A DNA stretch of 64,000 nt from Flavobacteriaceae bacterium. Its GTDB lineage: Bacteria > Bacteroidota > Bacteroidia > Flavobacteriales > Flavobacteriaceae. Below the pieces are notes generated by a model that searched no databases, was not told where the DNA came from, and saw only the letters and a list, made by a program, of their open reading frames with translations. Shown piece by piece: positions 17,861 through 27,366 of this stretch. The position numbers and the translations under genes were made by a program. The stretch lies in assembly GCA_017856235.1 (NCBI GenBank), contig JAFMFH010000002.1, positions 18,405-82,404 of the forward strand, given 5' to 3'. The number at the start of each line of letters is the position of its first letter. The first letter of the stretch is position 1.

Positions 17861-18670
17861 ATGAAAGTATCAATACAGGGAATTAAAGGTTCATTCCACC
17901 ATATGGTGGCAAACGAGTATTTTAATTCTTTTGAATTACTAGAATGCTCAACCTTTGAAAATTTAGTTAAATCAATTGATAAAGAAGAATCTGACTTTGG
18001 TGTCATGGCAATTGAAAATTCAATTGCGGGATCAATACTTCCTAATTATGCCCTAATTGACGAGTATAATTTATGTATAACAGGAGAACATAATTTAAAT
18101 ATAAATCATAATTTAATGTGTCTAGCTGGTCAAAAAATTGATCAAATTCATGAAGTCCAATCACACCCAATGGCTTTACTTCAATGTTCCAAATTTTTTA
18201 ATAATTATCCTCACATCAAATTGATTGAGAGTGAGGACACAGCTTTATTTGCAAAAAAAATCAAAGATGAAGAAATTAAAGGTGTTGGAGCCATTGCAAG
18301 TAAAGAAGCCTCTGAAATTTATAATTTAGAAATTCTAGAAGAATCAATCCAAACTATCAAAAACAACAAGACAAGATTTGTGATTCTTGAAAAAAAGAAT
18401 ACAAATATTGAATTTAATAAAGCTGCACTAAAGTTTATTCTTGATCATAAAAGAGGAAGTTTAGCATCAGTTTTAAATGTGATGAGTGATTGTAGTCTTA
18501 ATCTTACTAAAATTCAATCTTTACCTGTAATACAGACCCCAGGTAAATATGCTTTTTTTGTTGACATTACTTTTAACTCAGTAGATAATTACAATAAAGC
18601 AAAAAAAATTATTGAAATAATGGCTCAAGAATTTAAAGTTTTAGGTGAATTTAAAATTAAAGAATTATGA
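17861..18670 (+). CDS. pheA: prephenate dehydratase with ACT domain
   Basis: The 269-residue product has a prephenate dehydratase domain (about 1-180), with the FGVMAIENSIAGS segment and the conserved NKTRF motif, then an ACT domain (about 190-265, GSLASVLNVMSD) that in this family binds phenylalanine for feedback inhibition. It converts prephenate to phenylpyruvate. It lacks the chorismate mutase domain of the E. coli P-protein; that activity is fused to DAHP synthase two genes downstream. Its ATG sits two bases after the attenuator U-tract. It overlaps tyrA by four bases (ATGA). Confidence 0.94.
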   Translation: MKVSIQGIKGSFHHMVANEYFNSFELLECSTFENLVKSIDKEESDFGVMAIENSIAGSILPNYALIDEYNLCITGEHNLNINHNLMCLAGQKIDQIHEVQSHPMALLQCSKFFNNYPHIKLIESEDTALFAKKIKDEEIKGVGAIASKEASEIYNLEILEESIQTIKNNKTRFVILEKKNTNIEFNKAALKFILDHKRGSLASVLNVMSDCSLNLTKIQSLPVIQTPGKYAFFVDITFNSVDNYNKAKKIIEIMAQEFKVLGEFKIKEL

Positions 18671-19515
18671 ACGTAGGAGTAATTGGCTTGGGATTAATTG
18701 GAGGGTCTATAGCGTTAAAGATTAAGGAAATAGATATAAATACAGTAATCTATGGACTTGATAAAGATTTTGATTCAATGAGTTATGCATTAGGCAAAGG
18801 TATAATAGATAAAAAACTAGATATAAACTCAATTGATAACTTAAATTTCATTTTTATTGCAATACCTGTAGATGCTATCAAAAGTGAAATAGAGTCAATA
18901 TTGAGTAAAATCTCAAATAATACTTTAGTTGTTGACTTAGGTTCAACAAAGCATGAGATATGTAAAAAAGTAGAAGACCATTCTAATAGAAAAAATTTCC
19001 TTGCAGCACATCCAATAGCTGGTACGGAGTTTTCAGGCCCTTCAGCTGCAACTAAAGATCTTTTTGAAAATAAAGTTTTAATTCTTTGTGAAACAGAAAA
19101 AACTGATCAAGATTTATTATCGGATGCTCTAAAAATTTTTGATTCTATGAATATGAATATTATCAATATGGGTTCAATTGAACATGATAAGCATATAGCT
19201 TATGTATCACATCTTTCACATGTTTCGTCTTTTATGTTAGGAAAGACAGTAATGAACAAGGAAGAAGATCAAGATTCCATTTATAATATGGCTGGAAGTG
19301 GATTTGAGTCAACTGTTAGGTTAGCAAAAAGCTCACCTGAAACATGGGCATCAATTTTTGTTGAAAATAAAAATAATATTGTTGAATCACTTAATGAGTA
19401 TATATCTAATATCAATAACTTTAAAATTTTAATTGAAAAAGGTGATAAAGAAAAATTAAGTGCTGAAATGAAAAAAATAAATGGTATTAGAGAAATACTT
19501 AAAGAAATTAAATAA
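18667..19515 (+). CDS. tyrA: prephenate dehydrogenase
   Basis: A 282-residue NAD-dependent enzyme with an N-terminal Rossmann nucleotide motif (GVIGLGLIGGSIA at about 4-16), DLGSTKHEI, and AAHPIAGTEFSGP around the prephenate site. It makes 4-hydroxyphenylpyruvate, the tyrosine precursor. No ACT domain is present. It is translationally coupled to pheA, so both branches after prephenate are expressed from one attenuated transcript. Confidence 0.94.
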   Translation: MNVGVIGLGLIGGSIALKIKEIDINTVIYGLDKDFDSMSYALGKGIIDKKLDINSIDNLNFIFIAIPVDAIKSEIESILSKISNNTLVVDLGSTKHEICKKVEDHSNRKNFLAAHPIAGTEFSGPSAATKDLFENKVLILCETEKTDQDLLSDALKIFDSMNMNIINMGSIEHDKHIAYVSHLSHVSSFMLGKTVMNKEEDQDSIYNMAGSGFESTVRLAKSSPETWASIFVENKNNIVESLNEYISNINNFKILIEKGDKEKLSAEMKKINGIREILKEIK

Positions 19516-19521
19516 ATAAAT

Positions 19522-20604
19522 ATGGAAAATAAAAAGGAGTTTAGAAGTTGGTTAGACAATATGAACCTTGGCCACCCATTAGTTATAGCTGGACCTTGTA
19601 GTGCAGAAACTGAAGAGCAAGTTTTAAAAATTGCACATGAACTCAAAGATTCAGATGTATCAGCATATAGAGCAGGTATATGGAAACCAAGAACTAGACC
19701 TGGAATGTTTGAAGGTGTAGGTGCAATTGGTCTAAATTGGTTAGAAAAAGTTAAAAAGGAAACAGGTTTAATGATTGCAACAGAAGTTGCAAATTCAGTG
19801 CATGTAGATCTTGCACTTAAACATGATGTTGATATATTATGGATTGGAGCAAGGTCTACAGTATCTCCATTCATTGTTCAGGAAATTGCCGATGCGCTAA
19901 AAGGGACTGATAAAATTATACTAGTTAAAAACCCAGTTAATCCTGATTTATCTCTATGGTTAGGTGGGATTGAAAGAATATACTCCTCAGATATAAACAA
20001 AATAGGTGTTATACATAGAGGATTCTCATCTTATGACAAATCTAAATATAGAAATAATCCAGAATGGCAAATTGCAGTTGAACTCCAAAATAATTTTCCT
20101 GATCTACCTCTAATATGTGATCCATCACATATTGCTGGAAAAAGAGACTTAATTTTTGATTTAAGTCAATCTGCACTAGATTTAAATTTTGATGGGTTAA
20201 TGATTGAGACCCATTGTGACCCTGATAATGCTTGGAGTGATGCTGCTCAACAAGTAACTCCAAAAAGATTGATAGAAATAATGAAAGATTTGAAAATTAG
20301 AGAAAAGACTTCAGAGGGAGAAGATTATTTAAAAAAACTTAAAAAACTTAGATCTCAAATTGATGTTGCAGATCAAAATTTATTATCAATATTAGGTAAG
20401 AGGATGAAAGTCGCAAAGGAAATAGGTAAACTAAAATCCGACAACAATGTTGCAATTTTACAAAATAAAAGATGGAACGAAATTCTTGGAAAAATGATTT
20501 TAGATGGTGAGGAACATGGGTTAAGTGAAGAATTTATTTTAAAAATTTTTAAAGCAATTCATCAAGAATCAATTAATAATCAAAAGAAAATATTAAATAA
20601 ATAA
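19522..20604 (+). CDS. bifunctional DAHP synthase / chorismate mutase
   Basis: A 360-residue fusion. Residues about 1-265 are a type I-beta DAHP synthase: AGPCSAET (metal-binding Cys), GIWKPRTRPG, KNPVNPDL, CDPSHIAGKRD and IETHCDPDNAWSD. Residues about 275-360 form an AroQ-type chorismate mutase helix bundle (LRSQIDVADQNLL, LGKRMKVAKEIG, QNKRW). It thus supplies the first step of the shikimate pathway and the committed step to prephenate. The fusion is typical of Bacteroidota. In relatives the mutase domain can transmit prephenate or chorismate feedback; that is inference here. Confidence 0.93.
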   Translation: MENKKEFRSWLDNMNLGHPLVIAGPCSAETEEQVLKIAHELKDSDVSAYRAGIWKPRTRPGMFEGVGAIGLNWLEKVKKETGLMIATEVANSVHVDLALKHDVDILWIGARSTVSPFIVQEIADALKGTDKIILVKNPVNPDLSLWLGGIERIYSSDINKIGVIHRGFSSYDKSKYRNNPEWQIAVELQNNFPDLPLICDPSHIAGKRDLIFDLSQSALDLNFDGLMIETHCDPDNAWSDAAQQVTPKRLIEIMKDLKIREKTSEGEDYLKKLKKLRSQIDVADQNLLSILGKRMKVAKEIGKLKSDNNVAILQNKRWNEILGKMILDGEEHGLSEEFILKIFKAIHQESINNQKKILNK

Positions 20605-20611
20605 TCTAAAA

Positions 20612-21793
20612 ATGTTATCAGAAAAAATAAAGTCTTTGCCTATATCTCAGACGGTTGCAATGACAGCTAAAGCACATGATTTGAAAAACCAAGGAATAGA
20701 TGTTATAACTCTAAGTGCAGGTGAACCTGACTTCAATATTCCAGATTACATAAAAGAAGCAGCAGTTGAGGCTATTAACAATAATTATCATAAATATTCT
20801 CCAGTTGATGGCTATCTTGACTTGAAAAAAGCAATTTGTAAAAAATTTAAAAGAGATAATAACTTAGATTATGATGTGGATCAAATAGTTGTTTCAACAG
20901 GAGCAAAACAATCAATAGCAAATGTATGCATGTCATTAATAAATCAAGGAGATGAAGTATTAATCCCGACACCATACTGGGTAAGTTACAGTGCCATGGT
21001 CGCTTTAGCTGAAGGAGTACCTGTATTTATCAATCCATATGAAAACTCAAATTATAAAATTACTGCTGAACAACTTGAGTCTGCAATAACAGATAAAACA
21101 AAAATGTTAATGCTTAACTCACCTAATAATCCAAGTGGATCAGTTTTTACTGAAAAAGAGTATCTTGAGTTTTCTAAAATCCTTGCAAAGTATCCAGATA
21201 TAATTATAGTATCAGATGAAATTTATGAACATATAAACTATGGAGTAAAATCAGTAAGTTTTGCTAGCTTACCCGGAATGTTTGATAGAACAGTTACTGT
21301 AAATGGTATTTCAAAAGCTTTTGCAATGACTGGTTGGAGAATAGGTTATTTGGGAGCACCTAAAGTAATTGCTAAAGCTTGTAATAAAATGCAAGGTCAG
21401 ATAACAAGTGGAGCAAATTGTATTGCACAAAGAGCTACAATCAAAGCACTAGAAGAGTCGCCTGATAAAATTCAATACATGATTGATGAATTTAAGATTA
21501 GAAGGGATTTTATTATAGATCGTGTTAAAAAAATCAATGGTTTTAAAATAGAACAACCTCCTATGGGGGCATTTTATATTTTTCCAGATATCTCAGAATT
21601 ATTTGGTAAAACATTTAGGGGTGTAACTATCAATGATGCTAATGATTTATCAATGCTTATTCTTGAAAAAGCTCATGTTGCTACAGTTCCTGGAGATGCT
21701 TTTGGATACCCAAACTGTATTAGAATTTCTTATTCAGCTTCAAGAGAACAAATTGAAGAAGCAATAAAAAGAATAAAAGACTTATTATCTTGA
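20612..21793 (+). CDS. class I aminotransferase (aspartate/aromatic type)
   Basis: The 393-residue fold type I PLP enzyme shows NSPNNPSGS, the PLP-contacting Asp in VSDEIYEHI, and SKAFAMTGWRIGY with the Schiff-base lysine, plus an Arg near the C-terminus (IRISYS) for carboxylate binding. It belongs to the subgroup of aspartate, prephenate and aromatic aminotransferases. Located directly after the DAHP synthase-mutase gene, it probably transaminates phenylpyruvate and hydroxyphenylpyruvate, completing Phe and Tyr synthesis. A second, distinct class I enzyme is encoded at 37668-38861. Confidence 0.87.
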   Translation: MLSEKIKSLPISQTVAMTAKAHDLKNQGIDVITLSAGEPDFNIPDYIKEAAVEAINNNYHKYSPVDGYLDLKKAICKKFKRDNNLDYDVDQIVVSTGAKQSIANVCMSLINQGDEVLIPTPYWVSYSAMVALAEGVPVFINPYENSNYKITAEQLESAITDKTKMLMLNSPNNPSGSVFTEKEYLEFSKILAKYPDIIIVSDEIYEHINYGVKSVSFASLPGMFDRTVTVNGISKAFAMTGWRIGYLGAPKVIAKACNKMQGQITSGANCIAQRATIKALEESPDKIQYMIDEFKIRRDFIIDRVKKINGFKIEQPPMGAFYIFPDISELFGKTFRGVTINDANDLSMLILEKAHVATVPGDAFGYPNCIRISYSASREQIEEAIKRIKDLLS

Positions 21794-22413
21794 CTGAAAT
21801 AGATAAACATTTTCCAAAATTAACCCAAGCACAAAGAGAGAAGTACACTAAACTAGTTCACCTATATAGATACTGGAATTCAAAAGTAAATTTAATTTCT
21901 AGAAAGGATATAGATAATCTGGAAATTAATCATATCCTTCATTCACTATCTATCGTAAAAATCATAAGCTTCAAAGATTCAACATCAATACTTGATGTTG
22001 GAACTGGGGGAGGTTTGCCTGGCATACCTTTAGCAATTTTTTTTCCAAAAGTAAATTTTACATTAATAGACAGTATTGGAAAAAAAATACAAGTTGTAAA
22101 ATCAATTTGTGATGAGCTATCAATTAATAATGTAGAGGCTATAAATGATAGAGTAGAAAATCATCTAGATCATTATGACTTCATATTATCAAGAGCTGTT
22201 ACTAGAATGAATAAATTTTATGAAATAGTAAATAAAAATTTCAAGTTTAATTCATCAAATGAAATAAAAAATGGAATTATTTCATTGAAAGGTGGCAACC
22301 TAGATGATGAATTAAAAGATTTTAAAGAAAAAAATATTTATGATATAAATGATTATTTAAGTTATGAATTCTTTCAAACAAAAAAAATTGTGTATATCCC
22401 TTTTCAGAAATAA
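21790..22413 (+). CDS. rsmG: 16S rRNA (guanine527-N7)-methyltransferase (TTG start)
   Basis: The 207-residue product matches RsmG/GidB: HILHSLSI, LDVGTGGGLPGIPLAI (SAM-binding), and ILSRAVTRM. It methylates G527 of 16S rRNA, the modification whose loss gives low-level streptomycin resistance. It starts at TTG 21790, overlapping the aminotransferase stop (TTGA); no nearer ATG preserves the conserved N-terminus. It rides at the end of the aromatic operon, so its expression may follow Phe/Tyr attenuation. Confidence 0.9.
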   Translation: MTEIDKHFPKLTQAQREKYTKLVHLYRYWNSKVNLISRKDIDNLEINHILHSLSIVKIISFKDSTSILDVGTGGGLPGIPLAIFFPKVNFTLIDSIGKKIQVVKSICDELSINNVEAINDRVENHLDHYDFILSRAVTRMNKFYEIVNKNFKFNSSNEIKNGIISLKGGNLDDELKDFKEKNIYDINDYLSYEFFQTKKIVYIPFQK

Positions 22414-23121
22414 ATGATGAATCAAAAAATAGTTTTAATATTATTTAGCCTAACATTTATTTATAGTTGTAAAGGATTAGGTGATAAATCAGAAATTAAA
22501 AATGACAATTTTGAAGATTTAAAAGTTGAAATTAAAAAAGAAGAAATAATTGATAATCCAATAAATGATTTTAGGCTTACTGATGAAAATATTATTGAAT
22601 TTTTATATAAGTATGAAATAAATAATAAAGAGAATAAAGTCAGAATATATACCGACTTTGGGCAGATTGAAATATTATTATATGATAATACGCCTTACCA
22701 TAGATCAAACTTCATTTTCTTAGTTAAGAAAAAATATTTTGAAGGAACTCAATTTTATAGAGTGATCAATAATTTTGTTATTCAAGCTGGCAATAGTGAT
22801 AATATTTCTGTTTCCAACAAAAGAAAAAATATTGGCAAATATCTTCTTCCAAATGATTTCAATAAAGGACACTCTCACAAAAGAGGGGCTATAAGTATGC
22901 CAAGTAGCTCTTTAGATAACCCATATAAAATGGCTTCACCTTTTGAATTTTTTATTGTCCAAAAAAAAGATGGAGCAAATCATTTAGATGGCAACTATAC
23001 AGTTTTTGGAGAAGTCATAAACGGAATGGAAATAGTTGATAAAATAGCATCTATTCCAACAGATGAAATTGACTGGCCTATAGATAATATTTATATCAAT
23101 AAAGTTGAGATAATTGATTAA
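22414..23121 (+). CDS. cyclophilin-type peptidyl-prolyl isomerase lipoprotein
   Basis: A 235-residue protein with a lipoprotein signal (FIYSC, Cys19) and a cyclophilin domain from about residue 75 to the end: TDFGQIEILLYDNTPYHRSNF, then FEGTQFYRVI, VIQAGN, and a closing FGEVINGMEIVDKI. It should assist folding of exported proteins at proline bonds in the periplasm. Its ATG follows the rsmG stop directly. The signal-to-domain linker is charged (Lys, Glu, Asp). It converges on the next gene with a three-base gap. Confidence 0.9.
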   Translation: MMNQKIVLILFSLTFIYSCKGLGDKSEIKNDNFEDLKVEIKKEEIIDNPINDFRLTDENIIEFLYKYEINNKENKVRIYTDFGQIEILLYDNTPYHRSNFIFLVKKKYFEGTQFYRVINNFVIQAGNSDNISVSNKRKNIGKYLLPNDFNKGHSHKRGAISMPSSSLDNPYKMASPFEFFIVQKKDGANHLDGNYTVFGEVINGMEIVDKIASIPTDEIDWPIDNIYINKVEIID

Positions 23122-23124
23122 AAA

Positions 23125-24750
23125 TTATCCCATAAATGGGTATTTGAAATCTTTTGGTGGAACAAAAACTTCTTTAATTAACCTGGGCGAAACCCATCTT
23201 AATAAATTTAGATAGGACCCAGCCTTATCATTTGTACCTGAGCCCCTAGCTCCTCCAAATGGTTGCTGACCGACAACAGCTCCGGTACATTTATCATTAA
23301 TGTAAAAGTTACCTGCACAATTTTTAAGTTTGTCAACAGCTTCGCTAAGTATATATCTATCATCACAAAAAATAGCGCCTGTTAAAGCATATTCTGATGT
23401 CTCATCAACTAGCTTTAATGTTTTAGCCCAATCTTTATCATCATATTCATATATAGTTACTAAAGGTCCAAAGAGTTCAGTTTCCATTGAGTAATATTTT
23501 GCATTAGAAGTTTTGATAACAGTTGGCTCAATAAAGTATCCTTTTGACTTATCATATCCACCTCCTATTAGAATCTCAGCATCCTTATCTGACTTAACTT
23601 TTTCAATAACACCTACAAGTTTATCAAATGAATTTTCATGAATCACAGCAGTCATAAAATTTTTAAAATCTTCTGGACTTCCCATTTTTATTTTTAAAAT
23701 TTCAGACTTTAATTTTTTATAAAAATCTGTTGATATAGATTTTGGAACATATACTCTTGAAGCAGCAGAACATTTTTGTCCCTGAAACTCAAAAGCACCT
23801 CTTATAACTGCAGTAACAAATTCATCAATATTAGCTGAGTTATGAGCTATTATAAAATCTTTACCCCCTGTTTCTCCAACAATTCTTGGATATGAATTAT
23901 AGTTCTCGATATTTGCTCCAATTTTTTTCCACAAACCTTTAAAAACTGATGTTGAGCCAGTAAAATGAATACCAGCAAAATGTTTAGATTTGAGAATAGT
24001 ATTTGTAATCATTTCAGGATCACCATAAACAGCATTTATTACTCCATCTGGTAAACCAGCTTCTCTAAAAACATCAATTACGACTTTGGCAGAATAAATT
24101 TGATGATCACTAGGTTTCCAGACAACAGTGTTACCCATCATTGCTGCACTAGCAGGAAGATTCCCTGAAATTGCAGTAAAATTAAATGGAGTAACAGCAT
24201 ATACAAATCCTTCAAGAGGTCTATATCCAAGCTGATTCCAAACACCAGGATCAGATTTTGGTTGCTGACTATAGATATGCTGCATACTATGTACATTAAA
24301 TTTTAAAAAATCTATAAGTTCACATGCTGCATCAATTTCTGCTTGAAAGATTGTTTTAGATTGAGCTAACATTGTAGCAGCATTAATTTTATCTCTATAT
24401 GGTCCAGCAACTAATTCGGCAGCCTTTAAAAAGATGGATGCTCTTTCTTCCCATCTCATATTAGACCAATTTTCTTTTGCATCTAAAGCAGATCTTATCG
24501 CCAATTCAACATGTTTTTTTTCAGCTAAATAGTATTTTCCTAAAATATGTTTATGATCATGAGGAGGAGACATATTAGAAGTCTTTGAACTTTCAATAAA
24601 TTTTCCATTAATCCACATTTTGACATCAGTTTTTGAGTTTCTAAGTTTTTTATATTCTTTTAGAACAGACTCTTTTTCAGGACTATTGTTTCTATATTCT
24701 TTTATTGGTTCATTGATTGGAGTTGGAATATTTATTATAGAGTTATTCAT
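23125..24750 (-). CDS. L-glutamate gamma-semialdehyde (delta-1-pyrroline-5-carboxylate) dehydrogenase
   Basis: The 541-residue aldehyde dehydrogenase has GSTSVFKGLW for NAD binding, GETGGKDF with the general-base Glu, and GQKCSAASR with the catalytic Cys. The N-terminal NEPIKEY and the closing PFGGARGSGTNDKAG are typical of the P5C dehydrogenase subfamily. It oxidises glutamate semialdehyde to glutamate, the second step of proline catabolism. The proline dehydrogenase gene is not in the window. A weaker -7-like TAATTTTA precedes it. Confidence 0.92.
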   Translation of the reverse strand: MNNSIINIPTPINEPIKEYRNNSPEKESVLKEYKKLRNSKTDVKMWINGKFIESSKTSNMSPPHDHKHILGKYYLAEKKHVELAIRSALDAKENWSNMRWEERASIFLKAAELVAGPYRDKINAATMLAQSKTIFQAEIDAACELIDFLKFNVHSMQHIYSQQPKSDPGVWNQLGYRPLEGFVYAVTPFNFTAISGNLPASAAMMGNTVVWKPSDHQIYSAKVVIDVFREAGLPDGVINAVYGDPEMITNTILKSKHFAGIHFTGSTSVFKGLWKKIGANIENYNSYPRIVGETGGKDFIIAHNSANIDEFVTAVIRGAFEFQGQKCSAASRVYVPKSISTDFYKKLKSEILKIKMGSPEDFKNFMTAVIHENSFDKLVGVIEKVKSDKDAEILIGGGYDKSKGYFIEPTVIKTSNAKYYSMETELFGPLVTIYEYDDKDWAKTLKLVDETSEYALTGAIFCDDRYILSEAVDKLKNCAGNFYINDKCTGAVVGQQPFGGARGSGTNDKAGSYLNLLRWVSPRLIKEVFVPPKDFKYPFMG

Positions 24751-24831
24751 AGCATAATTTTTGGTTATTAAAATTAGTTTAATTTGATAATAATTTGATT
24801 AAAATACTTTTTTTTCTTAGCCTGTTTATAG

Positions 24832-24839
24832 TAAATTTG
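24832..24839 (+). promoter_or_regulatory. predicted -7 box TAAATTTG of the nqr operon
   Basis: TAAATTTG fits TAnnTTTG; it ends 20 bases before the nqrA ATG at 24860, predicting a leader of about 15 bases. No clear -33 TTTG is present. Confidence 0.5.
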
Positions 24840-24859
24840 CACACGTAAATTATAAATTT

Positions 24860-26209
24860 ATGTCCAAAGTCATAAGCATCCCTAGCGGTGCTAATTTAAA
24901 TTTAAAAGGACTTGCTTCAAAAGAATTTGAAGTTGCAAATAAAAGCTTGACCTACGCTTTAAATCCGGACGACTTCTTTGCTCTAGTTCCCCGTATGCTT
25001 GTTAAAGAGGGTGATTTTGTCATGAAAGGTGATCCTGTCTTTTTTGATAAAAATGATCAAAATATTAAAATTGTTTCTCCAGTAAGTGGAAAAATTAAAC
25101 AAATTGTAAGAGGAGAAAAAAGAAAAATTTTAAATGTTATAATCCAAAGGATTGGAGATGATGTCAGAAACTTCGATATTCCTGATTTAAAAAGTATTTC
25201 TGTTGAGAGTATTATTGAACTATTAACAAAATCAGGTACGTTAGCATACATTAGACAAAGGCCATATAATATTATTGCCAGACCTAACAGGCTTCCTAAA
25301 TCCATCTTTGTCTCTTCATACAATACAGCGCCATACGCAGCTGATTATGAATTTTTAATGAGTGATAGGCTAAATGATTTACAAGTTGGAATTAATGTAT
25401 TAGGAAAAATTATTAACAAGCCAATTAACTTCTGTTTCTCATCGACTAAGGAAAGTATTTTCAATCAACTTAAAAATGTTGACTTATATAATATTAAAGG
25501 TAATCATCCAGCTGGAAATGAAAGCTTTCAAATTAATAGAATTGATCCGATTAATTCAGGTGAAGTAGTTTGGGTTGTAAAACCTGAAGATCTAGCTAAT
25601 ATTGGATCTTTTTTCAAAACTGGTCAATATTGTTCTGATAGAACTATAGCAATTTCTGGGGATTCTATTAATTCATCAAAATATTTTAAGACAACTATTG
25701 GTTCTGAGATTTCTTCATTATTCAATAAAAAGGATAATTTACCCACTTTAAACTTTAGAATAATTAACGGAGATCCACTTAGCGGATCTAAGGTTGATTA
25801 TTCAGGATATATTGGATATTATAATAATACAATATCTGTAATTAAAGAAGGAAACAATTACAGAATGTTAGGATGGCTTCCATTCATGTATAACTCAGTT
25901 CCTAGTCTATCTAAAACTTCATTGTCATGGTTAATAGGAGGTGAGAAAAAAGTTAATACAAACCTAAACGGTGAAGAAAGAGCAATAGTTGTAACTGGAG
26001 AAATGGAAAAATATTTTCCTATGGATATTTTTCCAATGCAATTAATTAAAGCGTGTATGAGGGGTGATATTGAAAAAATGGAATCTCTGGGTATCTATGA
26101 AGTTATACCTGAAGATTTCGGTCTAGTTGATTTTTCATGCACTTCAAAAATTGAGGCACAAGAAATTATAAAAAACGGAATTGAAATAATGTTAAAAGAA
26201 GTAGGCTAA
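24860..26209 (+). CDS. nqrA: Na+-translocating NADH:quinone reductase subunit A
   Basis: The 449-residue product is the peripheral subunit NqrA: IPSGANLNLKG at the N-terminus, SPVSGKIKQIVRGEKR (a barrel-sandwich segment), VVWVVKPEDLANIG, and the C-terminal VTGEMEKYFPMDIFPMQLIKAC. It begins the nqrA-F-apbE operon. The complex oxidises NADH, reduces quinone and exports Na+. Its stop overlaps the nqrB ATG by one base (TAATG). Confidence 0.96.
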   Translation: MSKVISIPSGANLNLKGLASKEFEVANKSLTYALNPDDFFALVPRMLVKEGDFVMKGDPVFFDKNDQNIKIVSPVSGKIKQIVRGEKRKILNVIIQRIGDDVRNFDIPDLKSISVESIIELLTKSGTLAYIRQRPYNIIARPNRLPKSIFVSSYNTAPYAADYEFLMSDRLNDLQVGINVLGKIINKPINFCFSSTKESIFNQLKNVDLYNIKGNHPAGNESFQINRIDPINSGEVVWVVKPEDLANIGSFFKTGQYCSDRTIAISGDSINSSKYFKTTIGSEISSLFNKKDNLPTLNFRIINGDPLSGSKVDYSGYIGYYNNTISVIKEGNNYRMLGWLPFMYNSVPSLSKTSLSWLIGGEKKVNTNLNGEERAIVVTGEMEKYFPMDIFPMQLIKACMRGDIEKMESLGIYEVIPEDFGLVDFSCTSKIEAQEIIKNGIEIMLKEVG

Positions 26210-27366
26210 TGGATTTTATTAGAAAACAAGTTGATATGCTAAAAAAACCTTTCGATAAGGGAGGTAAATTAGAAAAGTTATATCCTGCATTTAATGCATT
26301 TGAGACAATGCTCTTTGTTCCTAACCACACTACATCTAAAGGATCTCATATTAGAGATGGTGTTGATTTAAAAAGAACAATGATAACAGTAATAATAGCT
26401 CTTGTTCCTGCATTGTTTTATGGAATGTATAATACTGGTTATCAATATTATATTCAAACTGATATTCAGTTTACTTTTATTGATGCAGTTCTGCATGGTG
26501 CTTATAAAATTTTCCCAATGATTGCTGTTTCTTACGCTGTTGGTTTAGCTATAGAATTTGCATTTGCAGTTTACAGAAATCATCCAGTTAATGAAGGGTA
26601 TTTAGTTACGGGACTACTTATTCCAATGATAATGCCAATTGATATGCCATTATGGATGCTTGCAATATCAGTTGTTTTCGCAGTATTAATTGCAAAAGAA
26701 GCTTTTGGTGGAACAGGAATGAACATCTTGAATCCAGCTTTAACTGCTCGTGCATTTGCTTTTTTTGCATATCCTACATTTATGTCAGGTGATAAGGTGT
26801 GGGTTTCAGAAGCATCAAATGTAGATGGAATTTCTGGAGAAACCATACTAGGATCATTAGCTGCAAATGCAGAAGTTTCTTATTCTTCTTTTAGTATGTT
26901 CATGGGATCAATTCCTGGTTCAGTTGCTGAGACCTCAGTATTTTTCGTTTTGATTGGTGCATTACTTCTTATAGCTACGGGAGTTGGAAGCTGGAGAATT
27001 ATGTTAAGTGCTGTAATTGGAGCTTCTGTAGTTGGAATTTTATTTAATCTTTGGGGTGCAAATTCACTGATGAGTTTTGAATGGTATAATCATCTTTTAG
27101 TTGGAGGTTTTGCTTTTGGTATTGTATTTATGGCTACTGATCCTGTCTCTGCAGCTCAAACAACAAAGGGAAAATGGATATATGGATTCTTAGTTGGTGT
27201 ATTCTGTATACTTATTAGAGTATTTAATCCTGCTTATCCTGAAGGAGTAATGCTTGCGATTTTATTGATGAATGTTTTTGCACCATTAATAGACCACTAT
27301 GTTATAGAATCTAATGTTAGTATGAGAAGAAAAAGATGGCAAAGTATTAAATTAAAAACTACATAA
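26209..27366 (+). CDS. nqrB: Na+-translocating NADH:quinone reductase subunit B
   Basis: A 385-residue polytopic subunit. The flavinylation motif DGISGET lies at about 206-212, with Thr212 the predicted covalent FMN site, attached by the ApbE encoded at the end of the operon. GGTGMNILNPALTARAF and MATDPVSAAQT are conserved. It forms part of the Na+ channel and redox path. The stop overlaps the nqrC start (TAATG). Confidence 0.96.
   Translation: MDFIRKQVDMLKKPFDKGGKLEKLYPAFNAFETMLFVPNHTTSKGSHIRDGVDLKRTMITVIIALVPALFYGMYNTGYQYYIQTDIQFTFIDAVLHGAYKIFPMIAVSYAVGLAIEFAFAVYRNHPVNEGYLVTGLLIPMIMPIDMPLWMLAISVVFAVLIAKEAFGGTGMNILNPALTARAFAFFAYPTFMSGDKVWVSEASNVDGISGETILGSLAANAEVSYSSFSMFMGSIPGSVAETSVFFVLIGALLLIATGVGSWRIMLSAVIGASVVGILFNLWGANSLMSFEWYNHLLVGGFAFGIVFMATDPVSAAQTTKGKWIYGFLVGVFCILIRVFNPAYPEGVMLAILLMNVFAPLIDHYVIESNVSMRRKRWQSIKLKTT

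Noticed and set aside
19281..19874. 197-codon antisense frame over the tyrA/DAHP synthase junction
   Set aside because: Both sense genes are strongly supported; the antisense translation is rich in Ser, Ile and Leu, as expected from reading AT-rich sense codons backwards.
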